A stretch of DNA of 64,000 nucleotides, from NCBI RefSeq assembly GCF_014207185.1, contig NZ_JACHCP010000006.1:186001-250000 (forward strand), written 5' to 3'. Below, one piece after another: positions 25,371-34,715 of the stretch (position 1 is its first letter; each line of letters starts with the position of its first letter). The position numbers and the translations under genes are program-made. Origin of the DNA: Rhodanobacter sp. A1T4. GTDB lineage: Bacteria; Pseudomonadota; Gammaproteobacteria; Xanthomonadales; Rhodanobacteraceae. The notes under the pieces are model-generated. The model was not told the origin of the DNA and ran no database searches. It saw only the letters and a program-made list of their open reading frames with translations.

Positions 25371-26225
25371 TCAGGGCTTAGACGAAGAGCTGGTTTTCCT
25401 GAAGTTTCGACGAAAACTTGATGGGGTGAAGCCCGTCTGCTTGCGGAAAACATTCGAGAAGTGCGCCTGATCGGAAAAACCTGTCTCCAGCGAAATATCT
25501 GCCAGAGTGAATTCTGAACATTGGAGCTTTTCCTTGGCCGATTCGATACGCAGTTCTCTGAGATATTCGCCCGGAGTGCAATGAAACCAGCGCCTGAATT
25601 CCTTCGATAAATGCGCAGGATGCACACCCACCAAGGCTGCGATCTCAGTCAAGGATTTGGGCTCCTTCATATCTTCACGTAGCAGTTCGCTGGCTCGGCG
25701 AAGCCACGCGGGCGGGACAGAACCACGAGGCAGCGAGCGCTGATGCGCCAGTGCGACCGCGCCCATTAGAAAACCCTCAATAACAAGAGCAGAGAACGGA
25801 TCCGGATCCATCAACTCTTGAAGCAAACGGGACTGAAGAAAACGAACTTCGGATGCCGAAATTTCCATTGCGTCGTTCGCCACGGGCGCCGACTCGCGAA
25901 GCTCGCCGAGGAAATTATTGCTGAATTCAGCCGACAGGAAAGTCGTGGCCGGAGTAAAGAGATCTTTCTGGATCCATTGGGGAGGCAAGAACAAACCAGA
26001 GTTCGGTGCCAGCTCCATGGCTCGGTTCCCCATCGTTTTCAAACAATGGCCGTTTTCTACAAACATGACAGACGCGCACTCGTTTCCGTGCAAAACAGAA
26101 GCCGTCCCGGCTTGGTAGCGAATTCGAGATATCGTCACGCGCCCTGTAGACAGGCTCTGCAGGGTTGTCCCGTAGTGTTGGCCCGCGGGCAACATCGTTG
26201 GCAATGATGGTTGAGCGTTACTCAC
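25371..26225 (-). CDS. AraC-family transcriptional regulator
   Basis: 284 residues. The N-terminal cupin-like half (SVMFVENGHCLKTM, LFLPPQWIQKD) precedes a classic double HTH: LTEIAALVGVHPAHLSKEFR then TLADISLETGFSDQAHFSNV and FRKQTGFTPSSFRR at about residues 190-275. GC content is lower than the neighbours. The target is unclear; the divergent gene is the aspartyl-protease-like protein 300 bases away. No clear site in 26226-26522. Confidence 0.92.
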   Translation of the reverse strand: MSNAQPSLPTMLPAGQHYGTTLQSLSTGRVTISRIRYQAGTASVLHGNECASVMFVENGHCLKTMGNRAMELAPNSGLFLPPQWIQKDLFTPATTFLSAEFSNNFLGELRESAPVANDAMEISASEVRFLQSRLLQELMDPDPFSALVIEGFLMGAVALAHQRSLPRGSVPPAWLRRASELLREDMKEPKSLTEIAALVGVHPAHLSKEFRRWFHCTPGEYLRELRIESAKEKLQCSEFTLADISLETGFSDQAHFSNVFRKQTGFTPSSFRRNFRKTSSSSKP

Positions 26226-26522
26226 GGTTTAGGTCCATACAAAAACGCAAAGATCATTCAATCCAATGGGCGCTACAGCCAGGAAACTGCATCGAAGTTT
26301 GTTTCAGGAGATGTAGCGTACCGCTTCGAAGAATGCCGGTATCGGTTTCCTTCCAAACCCAGGCAGGTCCTGTCGAGGCTTCATCGTTTGAGCTCTCAAG
26401 ACGCAAATGGCGGTCCGCGCCAGGAGAAACGTTAGCTGATTCACTACATCCAAACATTGGGCGAATTCAGCGATCGCTTTAAGTTCACGACCTTCATCTA
26501 ACCTAATCAGGAACCACGCGCC

Positions 26523-27359
26523 ATGCGTCACGTACATAAAACCGCCTGCGAGATCCTGGCTTTCATGATGTTTCTTGCTGTCCCGATTTCAGCTGGCGCC
26601 GAAGACATTCGCCTGACACCGACCTCAGTTGGCTGGACGATTCAAGCCGTCGTGAATGGAAAGCCGGGCACATTCTTGTTCGACACGGGTGGCGGCAACA
26701 GCATCATGAATCCGCAGTTTGCTGCCAACATCGGTTGCAAGCCCTGGGGACAGATGAGTGGATTCACCATGCAATCCAAACGCATCGACATGCTGCGCTG
26801 CGATGGTGTTGCCGTAAAAATTGGCAAGATTGACGTAACGCCAGAAACAATGGGCGTATTTGATTTCACGCGTCTGCTGCCTCCCGGCAGCCCCCACATC
26901 GATGGATCGCTCGCACTGGATCTATTTCCCAATAAGACTTTTCGCTACTCGCTTACCGACCGAGTACTGGAAGTAGTGGATAGTCCAAGCGAGATAAAGG
27001 GGCTGGATAAAAAGTCATCCATGCCTGTGCACGTCGTTCGCGACGCGCAAGGCCTTGCACTCGAAATTAATCTTCCAGTAAAGACGCCAGAAGGTACGGC
27101 TTGGTTCGAGTTGGATTCCGGAAACGATAGCGGCGACATCCTCGTGGGGAAGCACCTTGCCGGACTATTTCATCTTTCCACTGAGCATAAGAAACAGAAG
27201 GTATCGGGATCGCTACTGAATGGTGCGGCTTTTACTGGGTCGGTGGAGGTTCTTGACCTCGCACTGGACGGCAATCTTGGACTGAGCTTCCTCAAGGACA
27301 ACGATGTCGTCGTCGATATCCCGGAACACCGTGCGTGGGTAATACCACGCGGAAAATGA
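26523..27359 (+). CDS. Secreted aspartyl-protease-like (clan AA) protein
   Basis: 278 residues with a signal peptide (cleavage near SAGAED, about residue 27). FLFDTGGGNSIMNPQFA resembles the retropepsin-like catalytic D-T-G motif, and a second copy WFELDSGNDSGDILVG occurs about 145 residues later, so the protein has two pseudo-symmetrical halves, as pepsin does. Strong hydrophobic strands (LGLSFLKDNDVVVDIPEHRA) surround them. Probably a periplasmic aspartyl protease-like protein; activity uncertain because the second motif reads DSG. Confidence 0.8.
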   Translation: MRHVHKTACEILAFMMFLAVPISAGAEDIRLTPTSVGWTIQAVVNGKPGTFLFDTGGGNSIMNPQFAANIGCKPWGQMSGFTMQSKRIDMLRCDGVAVKIGKIDVTPETMGVFDFTRLLPPGSPHIDGSLALDLFPNKTFRYSLTDRVLEVVDSPSEIKGLDKKSSMPVHVVRDAQGLALEINLPVKTPEGTAWFELDSGNDSGDILVGKHLAGLFHLSTEHKKQKVSGSLLNGAAFTGSVEVLDLALDGNLGLSFLKDNDVVVDIPEHRAWVIPRGK

Positions 27360-27383
27360 TTGATGCTCGGGTCGAAGCAGGCA

Positions 27384-27749
27384 TCAATGCCATGTGCTGC
27401 GCTTGCCGCCAGCGACGGCGGCATTCATTTCGACGCTTAGCGTGAAGGTGCGTTGTTCGTCTGGCCGCATGGCACCGACGCCCACTAGCTTGCGGGCGAT
27501 TTCCTCGCCGCGTTCGTTGCGGATGGTCAGCACCATCGAGTATTCCCACGCACCGCTGTCGGCGGGGTTGCGGAAGCTGCCTTCCACGCGCAGTGGTGTG
27601 GAGGCTGGCGCCGCCGTTGCGTTGGTGGGCTCACTGAAGCGGAGCTTGTGGCGACAGGCGGGACACACGCTCGCACTTTCCAGGATGGTCTCCCGGCAGT
27701 GCGGACAGATGCGTGTCGCCCCGGCCGTGCCCGATGACGCATTGCTCAC
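27384..27749 (-). CDS. Zinc-ribbon protein coupled to bactofilin
   Basis: 121 residues from a GTG at 27749 that overlaps the bactofilin stop (GTGA). Two CxxC pairs (RICPHCRETI and SVCPACRHKL) form a short zinc ribbon at about residues 14-36. The C-terminal part (GSFRNPADSGAWEYSMVLTI and later TFTLSVEMNA) looks like a beta-sandwich similar to double-zinc-ribbon accessory proteins. The four-base overlap with the bactofilin gene implies coupled translation, and so a joint role. No named family. Confidence 0.8.
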   Translation of the reverse strand: MSNASSGTAGATRICPHCRETILESASVCPACRHKLRFSEPTNATAAPASTPLRVEGSFRNPADSGAWEYSMVLTIRNERGEEIARKLVGVGAMRPDEQRTFTLSVEMNAAVAGGKRSTWH

Positions 27750-28282
27750 GAAGTTTTGCCGTCGTGTCCGAGGGTCTTGTGGGCGCTGTTGCCATCGGCG
27801 GCATCGTCCCAGCCAAACTCGGCCTGGCCGCGCATGCGCGAACCCGCCGCTACGCTGAGCGACCCTGCCTTCAGGTCGCCAGTGAGCGCGCCGGTTTGCA
27901 GCAATTCCACATGTACGGCGGATTCGATGTTGCCGATGAGTTCGCCCGCGATGGTGACCTTCTCGGCGCGCACGCTGCCGGTCACCTTGGCGCTGGGCTC
28001 GATAGTGAGATCGCCGCGGACGTTGACGTCGCCCTTGAAGTTGCCAGCGATGCGCACATGGCCGGCACCTTCGATCTTGCCCTCGATGGTGATATCGGGC
28101 GCGATCAGCGATTCGGTTTTGGGCTTGCTCGGCGTGGGTGCGGCTGTGGGTGTTGAACGGAATGCGGGCTGCACCGGTGTTTCCGCTTCGGGCCTTGCCT
28201 CCGGGACGGCGCGGTGCGTCAGGTCGGTGGCTTCGGGCGTTTCGGTGGAGGAGGTCTTGACGGGTTCTTTCCACAGGGCCAT
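27746..28282 (-). CDS. Bactofilin-type polymer-forming cytoskeletal protein
   Basis: 178 residues. A disordered, proline/threonine-rich N-terminus (about 1-65) precedes a right-handed beta-helix with regular repeats: LIAPDITIEGKIEGAGHVRI, AGNFKGDVNVRGDLTIEPSA, KVTGSVRAEKVTIAGELIGN, IESAVHVELLQTGALTGDLK. This is the DUF583/bactofilin core. It is probably a filament-forming protein acting in cell shape or stalk/polar organisation. Translationally coupled to the downstream zinc-ribbon gene. Confidence 0.94.
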   Translation of the reverse strand: MALWKEPVKTSSTETPEATDLTHRAVPEARPEAETPVQPAFRSTPTAAPTPSKPKTESLIAPDITIEGKIEGAGHVRIAGNFKGDVNVRGDLTIEPSAKVTGSVRAEKVTIAGELIGNIESAVHVELLQTGALTGDLKAGSLSVAAGSRMRGQAEFGWDDAADGNSAHKTLGHDGKTS

Positions 28283-28375
28283 GAGGGGACTCCGGTTTCG
28301 GTCAGACGGAGGGTGACCGTACCCCCAAACGACCGCGATGGGAACCGCCGCAAATCAGAGAGGTTCAGGTTGTAC

Positions 28376-28401
28376 TAGCTAACCGGGTCAAAGCCCCTTA
28401 C
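28376..28401. repeat. GCTAACCGGGTCAAAGCC repeat copy
   Basis: AGCTAACCGGGTCAAAGCC with CCTTACAGGATG following it matches 29486-29512 (AGCTAAGCGGGTCAGAGCC then CTTGCAGGATA). The right arm is absent or degraded. It is in the 248-base gap between bactofilin and the multispan membrane protein gene, which otherwise shows nothing. Confidence 0.5.
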
Positions 28402-28530
28402 AGGATGGGATTGAGTCGGGAGCTAAACGGGCTGCCTCAAACTGCTCCATTTTGTTGTGTGCCGCCTTGCGTTGGGCGTAAATAGCGAGGGCGGCCGTGG
28501 CCGCCTTCGTATGGGAACGGATAACGCCGA

Positions 28531-29430
28531 TCAAGCGGCGATCGGTAGAGCCATGTCGGCCACGATGTCGTCGCCGCACACATCGCGCCATAGGTGATAC
28601 ATCACTCCGAACATCACCGTAAACATCATGAGCAACACAGCGATGTAAAGCGGAATGATCAGCGCGAACACCAGCCATGCGCCGACGAGCTTGCCAATCA
28701 GGGCGAGCAGAGCAGCAACGATCACGATGGCGATAGCTGCGACGATCCAGACAAGGACGAGGCTCACTGCAAACACCAGCAGCGGCAACAGGTTCTTCAG
28801 CGCGCCGATCAGGCCATCGCCGATGGCACCGAACACGCTGCGCTGACGCAGCGCGACCTGACCAAGGCTGATTGAGTAGAAACCCATCATGAAGATGCCA
28901 AGCACCACGAACAGTGCGATTGCGATTCCGAAGCCGTGGGGTAATGTTGGTGGAGGCTGATGGCCGGCCTGTGCGGTCAGCATTTGCATATACCATCTGA
29001 CGATACCGCCTCCCGCCGCCGCGATGATGATTCCGAACAGGGCGACGTAGACCACAATAAGCGCCAATCCATAGCCGATCACGCGCAATGCTTCGCCTTG
29101 TCGATAGGGATTGAAGATGCCGCGTGTGCGGGCCGGTCGCCCATGCTCGGCCGCATCGATCACTTGCAAATAGCCTGCGTAGAGCGGCACGAGCACCAGA
29201 CTAAGCAGCATGGAAACCGCCGTAGTCCAACCGACGGTGGCCAAGCTCGGCTGTGTGCTCGTCTGCATCGAATGGAATTGCATCAGTAGCGTTATCAGCG
29301 AAGGCATCATGCATGCCAGCAGCAGGAAGACCGCACCCCCGAATAGCGGTTTTGGATGGCGGTAGCTCACGCTGATGCCGCGCTTCAGCCAGCCAAAGCC
29401 GGCCAACGGTCCCTTGGATCGTGTCGTCAT
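28531..29430 (-). CDS. Multispan membrane protein (BPSS1780-like)
   Basis: 299 residues from the ATG at 29430. About six hydrophobic segments alternate with short loops, e.g. GGAVFLLLACMMPSLITLLM, AVSMLLSLVLVPLYAGYLQV, GLALIVVYVALFGIIIAAAG and AVSLVLVWIVAAIAIVIVAA. RTRGIFNPYRQGEALR is the cytosolic linker seen in BPSS1780-type integral membrane proteins of proteobacteria. Function is not established for the family. Stands alone between repeat copies. Confidence 0.78.
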   Translation of the reverse strand: MTTRSKGPLAGFGWLKRGISVSYRHPKPLFGGAVFLLLACMMPSLITLLMQFHSMQTSTQPSLATVGWTTAVSMLLSLVLVPLYAGYLQVIDAAEHGRPARTRGIFNPYRQGEALRVIGYGLALIVVYVALFGIIIAAAGGGIVRWYMQMLTAQAGHQPPPTLPHGFGIAIALFVVLGIFMMGFYSISLGQVALRQRSVFGAIGDGLIGALKNLLPLLVFAVSLVLVWIVAAIAIVIVAALLALIGKLVGAWLVFALIIPLYIAVLLMMFTVMFGVMYHLWRDVCGDDIVADMALPIAA

Positions 29431-29488
29431 GGTTTCACTTCCCTGATGATCGGCGCCCCCGCGCCGTGTAGACCGATCATAGCAAGCT

Positions 29489-29539
29489 AAGCGGGTCAGA
29501 GCCCTTGCAGGATATGCTGGAAGTGGCTCTGATCCGCTT
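29489..29539. repeat. Inverted repeat of the GGGTCAGAGCC family (hairpin)
   Basis: AAGCGGGTCAGAGCC (29489-29503) and GGCTCTGATCCGCTT (29525-29539) are inverted copies with one mismatch, separated by about 20 bases. This is the only copy in the window that keeps both arms; 12634 and 28376 keep one. It sits behind the membrane protein start region in the gap before the azoreductase. Confidence 0.65.
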
Positions 29540-29686
29540 GGATGGTGCAGCTCCAAATTTTTGGATCACTCCTGGCTGCAAGAAGCCACAAGAAAAAATT
29601 CGATTGGTCCTTGGTGCAAATTGAGCCTTTGATCCAAAGGTTTTCAAGAAGGGGGCTGCCCCGGGCACCCGAATCGGTCTTGCGGA

Positions 29687-30304
29687 TTACGATTGCGCTG
29701 CAGACGTCACGGCGGGTTCAAACGTCTGGAGGAAGTCGGCTCGTGGTCTTTCTCCAAGGTCGACAACTTTGGTTCCACCTGCGGAAACGAACGTAACATC
29801 CTCGATTCCGATGACCTTGAGAATGAGGCGTAGATACATCGTTGCGATGTCCCGGTCCCGGATCGGCGAGCCCTCGGTGTAGACACCACCCGAGGCCATC
29901 AGGACCGTGCATTTTTTGCCATGGACCAGGCCCTCGCCAGTCATGCCGAGAGTCAGGCCCTTGCGCACGATGTGGTCCACGTAGGATTTGAGGTTTGCCG
30001 GGATGTTGTAGTTATAAACCGGGGTGCTGATCGCAATATGATCCGCAGCCAGAAGCTCGGTGACAAGTTCGTTGGATACCCCAAGAAGGTCCTGCATTTC
30101 AGCAGTTTGCTTCTCTGCAGGCGTAAGGCTGGCTCCCACCCATGGCAGATTCATATAGGGCAGGTCCATCTTCGCGAGATCGCGTTCAATGACTTCACCG
30201 CCCGGATGCTCAGCTTTCCAGCGCTCGACAAACGTTTTCGCAAGATTGCGGGAGATTGAATGCTCTCCTCGGGGGCTGGCCTCAACAAGCAGTAGCTTGG
30301 TCAT
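29687..30304 (-). CDS. azoR: FMN-dependent NADH-azoreductase / flavodoxin-fold quinone reductase
   Basis: 205 residues from the ATG at 30304. The flavodoxin-like fold opens with [20 protein letters not shown] (phosphate loop SPRGEHS), and [20 protein letters not shown] is the azoreductase FMN site. The tail [20 protein letters not shown] is also typical. It reduces quinones and azo compounds by two electrons, using NAD(P)H. Divergent from an HxlR regulator, which fits the common arrangement for electrophile- or quinone-inducible reductases. Confidence 0.95.
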   Translation of the reverse strand: MTKLLLVEASPRGEHSISRNLAKTFVERWKAEHPGGEVIERDLAKMDLPYMNLPWVGASLTPAEKQTAEMQDLLGVSNELVTELLAADHIAISTPVYNYNIPANLKSYVDHIVRKGLTLGMTGEGLVHGKKCTVLMASGGVYTEGSPIRDRDIATMYLRLILKVIGIEDVTFVSAGGTKVVDLGERPRADFLQTFEPAVTSAAQS

Positions 30305-30352
30305 GATGACGTTCTTTCCTCGATTGTGGCGTCCGCTTAACTGGACTAAAGT

Positions 30353-30369
30353 GCACGAACAATTTGTGC
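30353..30369. promoter_or_regulatory. Dyad between azoR and HxlR gene
   Basis: GCACGAA and TTTGTGC (6 of 7 complementary) are separated by CAA in the 93-base region shared by the divergent azoR and HxlR genes. It is a plausible HxlR operator controlling both. Confidence 0.4.
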
Positions 30370-30397
30370 GTAACGCCAGTATGGGAAGGACGATTAC

Positions 30398-30814
30398 ATG
30401 GCACAAGAAGGCACTTTTCCGAGCGAAGCGAACATTTTTGTTCCCGACAGCTCCTTGTCCCCCATCGATTGCAAGGGTCTTGCCGATGTGTTGGCCAGCG
30501 TCGGAGACAAATGGACCATCATGGTTGTTGGAGCCCTGTCCAAGGGGGCGCTCCGCTACAACGAGGTCCAGCGGCGTGTCAGCGGTATCTCGCAACGCAT
30601 GCTTACGCTGACTTTGAAGCGGCTGGAAACGGATGGCGTCGTTACCCGTACCTTGTATCCCTCAGTGCCACCGCGTGTGGACTATGAGCTGACCGAGCTT
30701 GGGCAGACATTGCGTGGCGCGCTTGTGCCGCTCCATTTGTGGGCTGCGAAGAACAAGGAGGTCATCGCTCGCAACCGAATGGAAGTAACGCGAAAGTCGC
30801 ATCATGAGGACTGA
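30398..30814 (+). CDS. HxlR-family transcriptional regulator
   Basis: 138 residues. Typical HxlR winged helix: [20 protein letters not shown] (Cys and GDKWT), [40 protein letters not shown] and [16 protein letters not shown]. The conserved N-terminal Cys can act as an electrophile or disulfide sensor in relatives such as YodB. Divergent from azoR; probably represses it until quinones or diamide-like compounds are present. Confidence 0.95.
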   Translation: MAQEGTFPSEANIFVPDSSLSPIDCKGLADVLASVGDKWTIMVVGALSKGALRYNEVQRRVSGISQRMLTLTLKRLETDGVVTRTLYPSVPPRVDYELTELGQTLRGALVPLHLWAAKNKEVIARNRMEVTRKSHHED

Positions 30815-30880
30815 GGCGCCTTTTGGGTTATCTACGCCAAGACCTTAGCGCTTGATGTGGAGGGTCGTCAGCGAGACCCC

Positions 30881-32407
30881 TCAACGCGCCTCGGTTGTGA
30901 ACCAGCGACGGAGCGCTTCCTCCAATCCGTCTGTGCTGTTCTCCTCACCGGCCCAGGCAATGCAGGCATCGGGACGAATCAACATCGAAGGTCCTGTATC
31001 GACGGCGACGCAACGTATCCTCTGCGAAGCGGCTGCAACGAGCTTGGAAGCCTCCCCATCGATTGATGCGTCGAGAAGAACGCCCATGCCATCCTGCATG
31101 ACATCGTAGAGCGAGACGTCGCCGCCACCATCGCTATGGCTGCCTTGGCTGATCGGCCTGTCGCCAATCAGCCGTCCGACGTCGTCCATCTCCGACCCAA
31201 GATCGTATGGGGTGGACAAACCGCTCATCATTCCGCCGATGAACCGATTGACGTCATCGAACTGCATGAGCTTCGCCACGAGGTCTCGCATCGCACCCGC
31301 TTGCGAATCAGGCCGCATGATGGCGACTTGCGCAAGAGTATTGGCCAGAACAGCTTCGGCGACGGGGTGCCGTTCGGCGGTGTAGGTGTCGAGCAGGCTT
31401 TCGGGCATCTCGCCGCGAACGACTGCAGCGAGCTTCCAGCCGAGGTTTGCAGCGTCCACCAGCCCGAGGCTCAGGCCCTGCCCGCCGAATGGCGAATGGA
31501 TATGCGCTGCGTCACCGGCGAGCAGCACCCTGCCTTGGCGGTAGGTGTCGACGAGCCGCGTGTTATCCGTCCATCGGCTCGCGCTTTCGAGCGATTTCAC
31601 GCGGATGTCCGTGCCGCTGATGCGGCGCAATACGGCTTCAATCTCCTCGCGTGTGACTGGAGCCTCTCGATCTGAAGGCGGACCACTGAAGTCCAGCATG
31701 ACCAACCGACCGGGGAGAAATCCATAGGAGAACACGCCACCCGATGTACGGCGCCAGCCACTGGGCAACAGGCGTTCGGGATGGTCGATCTCGGTGACCG
31801 CGTTGTACATCGTCATCGATGGAGCCGTGCCAGGGAAGTCAAAGCCGGCCATCTTTCGGATGGAGCTGCGTCCCCCGTCGCAACCAACAAGGTAGGCGCA
31901 GCGGATACGGCCATCGCCTGTCGGAGATACCCACTTCACGTCGACGCCGTCGTCCTGCTGTACGAAGCCAGTGACATCACACTCGCGGTGCACCTCGACT
32001 CCAAGAGCGCGTGCGCGGTCGGCCAGCATGGCTTCGACGGCGTGCTGATCTACCGGGTGAGCACGCCGTTCCGGCTCCTTCTGCGCATCCTTTCGGATAA
32101 GAGACAGGCCAGCGAAATGGCCACTGAACTTCGACCCTTTACCACGCGCGTCTGGTCCGTTCTGCTCCGTTGACTTCTTCATCGCCGCGAAGGTGCGCTC
32201 CTCTGCGGCGGCGATGGCCGCAGCCATCCCCCGACGCTGTAACGCTTCGCTTCCAAGCGGTCCGATCCCCAACGCCTTTGTGACCATACTCGCGGCGGCC
32301 AGACGCTCCAGCACGAGGACGCGCACGCCGCCCAAAGTCAGCTCGATGGCGGTCAGGAGTCCGACCGGTCCGGCCCCCACCACGACAACATCGATGTGCT
32401 TATTCAT
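30881..32407 (-). CDS. FAD-dependent monooxygenase with thioredoxin-like tail (module 2)
   Basis: 508 residues from the ATG at 32407, with the Rossmann strand DVVVVGAGPVGLLTAIELTL (GAGPVG). Second and third motifs: LVGCDGGRSSIRK and LLAGDAAHIHSPFGGQGLSL. The C-terminal part (GVLLDASIDGEASKLVAAAS and later SMLIRPDACIAWAGEENSTD) is the thioredoxin-like domain of large aromatic hydroxylases such as PCP monooxygenase. Divergent from a TetR regulator with a conserved palindrome, paralleling module 1, although the monooxygenases themselves belong to different subfamilies. Confidence 0.93.
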   Translation of the reverse strand: MNKHIDVVVVGAGPVGLLTAIELTLGGVRVLVLERLAAASMVTKALGIGPLGSEALQRRGMAAAIAAAEERTFAAMKKSTEQNGPDARGKGSKFSGHFAGLSLIRKDAQKEPERRAHPVDQHAVEAMLADRARALGVEVHRECDVTGFVQQDDGVDVKWVSPTGDGRIRCAYLVGCDGGRSSIRKMAGFDFPGTAPSMTMYNAVTEIDHPERLLPSGWRRTSGGVFSYGFLPGRLVMLDFSGPPSDREAPVTREEIEAVLRRISGTDIRVKSLESASRWTDNTRLVDTYRQGRVLLAGDAAHIHSPFGGQGLSLGLVDAANLGWKLAAVVRGEMPESLLDTYTAERHPVAEAVLANTLAQVAIMRPDSQAGAMRDLVAKLMQFDDVNRFIGGMMSGLSTPYDLGSEMDDVGRLIGDRPISQGSHSDGGGDVSLYDVMQDGMGVLLDASIDGEASKLVAAASQRIRCVAVDTGPSMLIRPDACIAWAGEENSTDGLEEALRRWFTTEAR

Positions 32408-32421
32408 ATACTTAGTTCCAA

Positions 32422-32438
32422 TATGTACTAAGTACATA
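32422..32438. promoter_or_regulatory. Palindromic TetR operator (module 2)
   Basis: TATGTACT-A-AGTACATA is a perfect 8+1+8 palindrome between the divergent start codons. A further half-site (CTTAGT) lies at 32411-32416. The core TACTAAGTA is identical to the module 1 operator at 1531-1549. Confidence 0.75.
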
Positions 32439-32459
32439 ATTTGTGCTATAAATGGCCAC

Positions 32460-33098
32460 ATGTCAATACAACCCGATCGCCGATCCCGCAAACGCCTCGC
32501 CACACGAGAAGGCATCTCCGATGTCGCCACCCGCCTGTTCAAGGAGCGGGGCTTCGATCGTGTAACAGTGGACGAGATCGCGGCAGCTGCCGACGTCGGA
32601 CGTATGACGGTGTTCAATCATTTCCCCCGCAAGGAGGACATGTTCTTTGATCGCGATGAGGAGATTCGCGAAACCCTGCGTGGAACTGTACGGCAGCGTG
32701 ATCCGCGCACATCTCCTATTGAGGCGCTACGGCTGCTCGCTCATCGGCTGGTTGAGGAGCAGAGCCCGTACGTCGAATTTTCTACTGCGAGCCAAGGCTT
32801 CATCGAAACCATCGAGGGCAGCGAAACCCTCAAGGCTCGGGCCAGGGCGATACGTGACGAAATCGCGCAAGTCGTCACGGTGGCGCTAACTGAAGGCGCA
32901 GGGCGAGAACCTGCCGATCCTGCCGCCCATCTGGCGGCCAATCTGCTTTTGGCGACGTGGACCGTGGCCTACATCCAGGCTCACCAGACCTTTCGGCAGA
33001 GTCGCGATACAGCGAAAGCGAAAGCTGCCTTCCTCGCTATGGTCGATAAGGGAACCATCGGTCTGAAAGCCGCCATGGCAGGCACGCCTTATGCCTGA
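32460..33098 (+). CDS. TetR/AcrR family transcriptional regulator (module 2)
   Basis: 212 residues from the ATG at 32460; the upstream open frame overlaps the divergent gene and is not protein-like. HTH: GISDVATRLFKERGFDRVTV then AAAADVGRMTVFNHFPRKED. It shares most residues with the module 1 regulator, including the recognition helix MTVFNHF, so both should bind the same DNA core. C-terminal signature GTIGLKAAMAGTPYA. It probably represses the divergent monooxygenase. Confidence 0.93.
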   Translation: MSIQPDRRSRKRLATREGISDVATRLFKERGFDRVTVDEIAAAADVGRMTVFNHFPRKEDMFFDRDEEIRETLRGTVRQRDPRTSPIEALRLLAHRLVEEQSPYVEFSTASQGFIETIEGSETLKARARAIRDEIAQVVTVALTEGAGREPADPAAHLAANLLLATWTVAYIQAHQTFRQSRDTAKAKAAFLAMVDKGTIGLKAAMAGTPYA

Positions 33099-33362
33099 GC
33101 AATCACCTTCTGCCTTGTCTTCGAGGTGGAGATACCCTTACCTGTATCGCCGGGGCCTGTTTCCTTTTCGTGCCGCGAGAACACGCTGCTTGCGACTCGA
33201 CCGGACAGGCGTGCTTCAAAGGCAACTCTGCGTGGCAATTATCGATCGGCGCTAAAGGGGCACTGAGGGCATGAAAATCATGTTTCGCTGGTTGCCAGCG
33301 TATTCGAACGCGAAGTGGAAAGATGTCAGAGTGAGCTGGCCAGACTGAAAGAGTTGCTGCTG

Positions 33363-34715
33363 ATGAAACAAGCTGAAGAACACTTTTATCACCGGACGCT
33401 GCGTGCGCTAAAGCGACTTGCGTTGGTGCTACTGGCAGTCGGCTTGCCGATGGGCGTCGCTAGCGCCGATGCCGCCCGCCCGGGAACAGATTGGGTAAGC
33501 ACCTGGATCGCTGCCCCGCAGCCGCCACTGCCGAGTGCACTCGATCATTACCGCGCCCAAAGCCTGCGCCTGATCGTGCACGTCAGCGCAGGCGGGTCGC
33601 AAGTTCGTATCCGCTTGTCGAATCTCTACGGAAACGTGCCGCTGACGATCGGTGCTGCGCATATCGCCGGTCGTACAAGCGGTGCGGATATCGATCCGGC
33701 CCTCGACCGCGCGCTAACGTTTGGCGGACGCACATCAATCGTGGTGCCGGCGCATGCGATGGTGCTGAGTGATCCCGCACGCCTGGCGGTGCCCGCACTG
33801 GCAGACCTGTCCGTGAGTCTGTATTTGCCGAAGAGCGTCGCAGCGACGACCGTCCATATTCTCGCTCAGCAGACCGGCTACGTATCGCAGCCAGGTGACG
33901 CCACAGCGGCCGCGCACTTTCCGGTTGCTCGACGCATCGATATGTGGCCGTTTCTCACCGGCGTGGACGTTGTGGCTGCGCCGCCCACCTTCGCCGTGGT
34001 CGCTTTCGGTGACTCCACTGTGGACGGCGATGGTTCCACAACCGATACCAATCGACGCTGGCCGGATGCCCTGGCCGTGCGCCTGCAGCAAGCCGGTCAG
34101 AACGTGGCCGTGCTCAACGCAGGTCTTATCGGCAACCGCCTGTTGCATGGCAGCCCGGGCGGCAGCACGTTCGGTGCGGCGCTTGGTGAGGCAGGACTCG
34201 CACGCTTCTCTCGCGATGCGCTCGATCAGGCCGGCGCGAAGGTCGTCATTGTGCGTATCGGTAGCAACGACCTCGGCTTCTTGCACGGATTGGCACCGCC
34301 AGGCGAATCGGTGGATGCCAATGACCTGATCGTCGGCTATCGGCGGCTTGCCACGTTAGCCCACCAACATGGCCTGGGCATTATCGGAACCACGATTCCT
34401 CCGTTCGAAAACGCCACCATTCCCGGCTATTCAACGCCAGCGAAAGATGTCATTCGCCAGCAGGTCAACGCGTGGATACGCCATGGTGGTGGATTCGACG
34501 CCGTACTGGACTTCGATCAGATTCTGCGTGACCCGTCCCATCCCGCACGACTGCTCCCGGCCTACGACAGCGGCGACCACCTGCATCCCAATGATGCGGG
34601 CTATCGCGCCGTGGCTTCAGCACTCCCCTTGGAGACGCTCGACAAATTAGCCTTTCGCTCGGCCAGAGCCAAGTCGGCATCGGCCGCTGATGCGATGAGC
34701 GCGCAGCGCAAATAA
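33363..34715 (+). CDS. Secreted GDSL/SGNH hydrolase (large, two-domain)
   Basis: About 450 residues from the ATG at 33363; an in-frame GTG at 33315 is less likely. The signal peptide ends near SADAARP. The first about 190 residues form a beta-rich domain (SLRLIVHVSAGGSQVRIRLS). SGNH blocks follow: VVAFGDSTVDGDGSTTD, an NAGLIGNRLLH segment, VRIGSNDLG and SGDHLHPNDAGY. This matches the lysophospholipase L1-like family with N-terminal extension found in soil bacteria. The 264-base gap before it holds a REP-type unit at 33328-33343. Confidence 0.9.
   Translation: MKQAEEHFYHRTLRALKRLALVLLAVGLPMGVASADAARPGTDWVSTWIAAPQPPLPSALDHYRAQSLRLIVHVSAGGSQVRIRLSNLYGNVPLTIGAAHIAGRTSGADIDPALDRALTFGGRTSIVVPAHAMVLSDPARLAVPALADLSVSLYLPKSVAATTVHILAQQTGYVSQPGDATAAAHFPVARRIDMWPFLTGVDVVAAPPTFAVVAFGDSTVDGDGSTTDTNRRWPDALAVRLQQAGQNVAVLNAGLIGNRLLHGSPGGSTFGAALGEAGLARFSRDALDQAGAKVVIVRIGSNDLGFLHGLAPPGESVDANDLIVGYRRLATLAHQHGLGIIGTTIPPFENATIPGYSTPAKDVIRQQVNAWIRHGGGFDAVLDFDQILRDPSHPARLLPAYDSGDHLHPNDAGYRAVASALPLETLDKLAFRSARAKSASAADAMSAQRK

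Noticed and set aside
26226-26522. Possible small genes in the gap between AraC and aspartyl-protease-like genes
   Set aside because: Open frames exist on both strands but none has a ribosome site together with protein-like composition.
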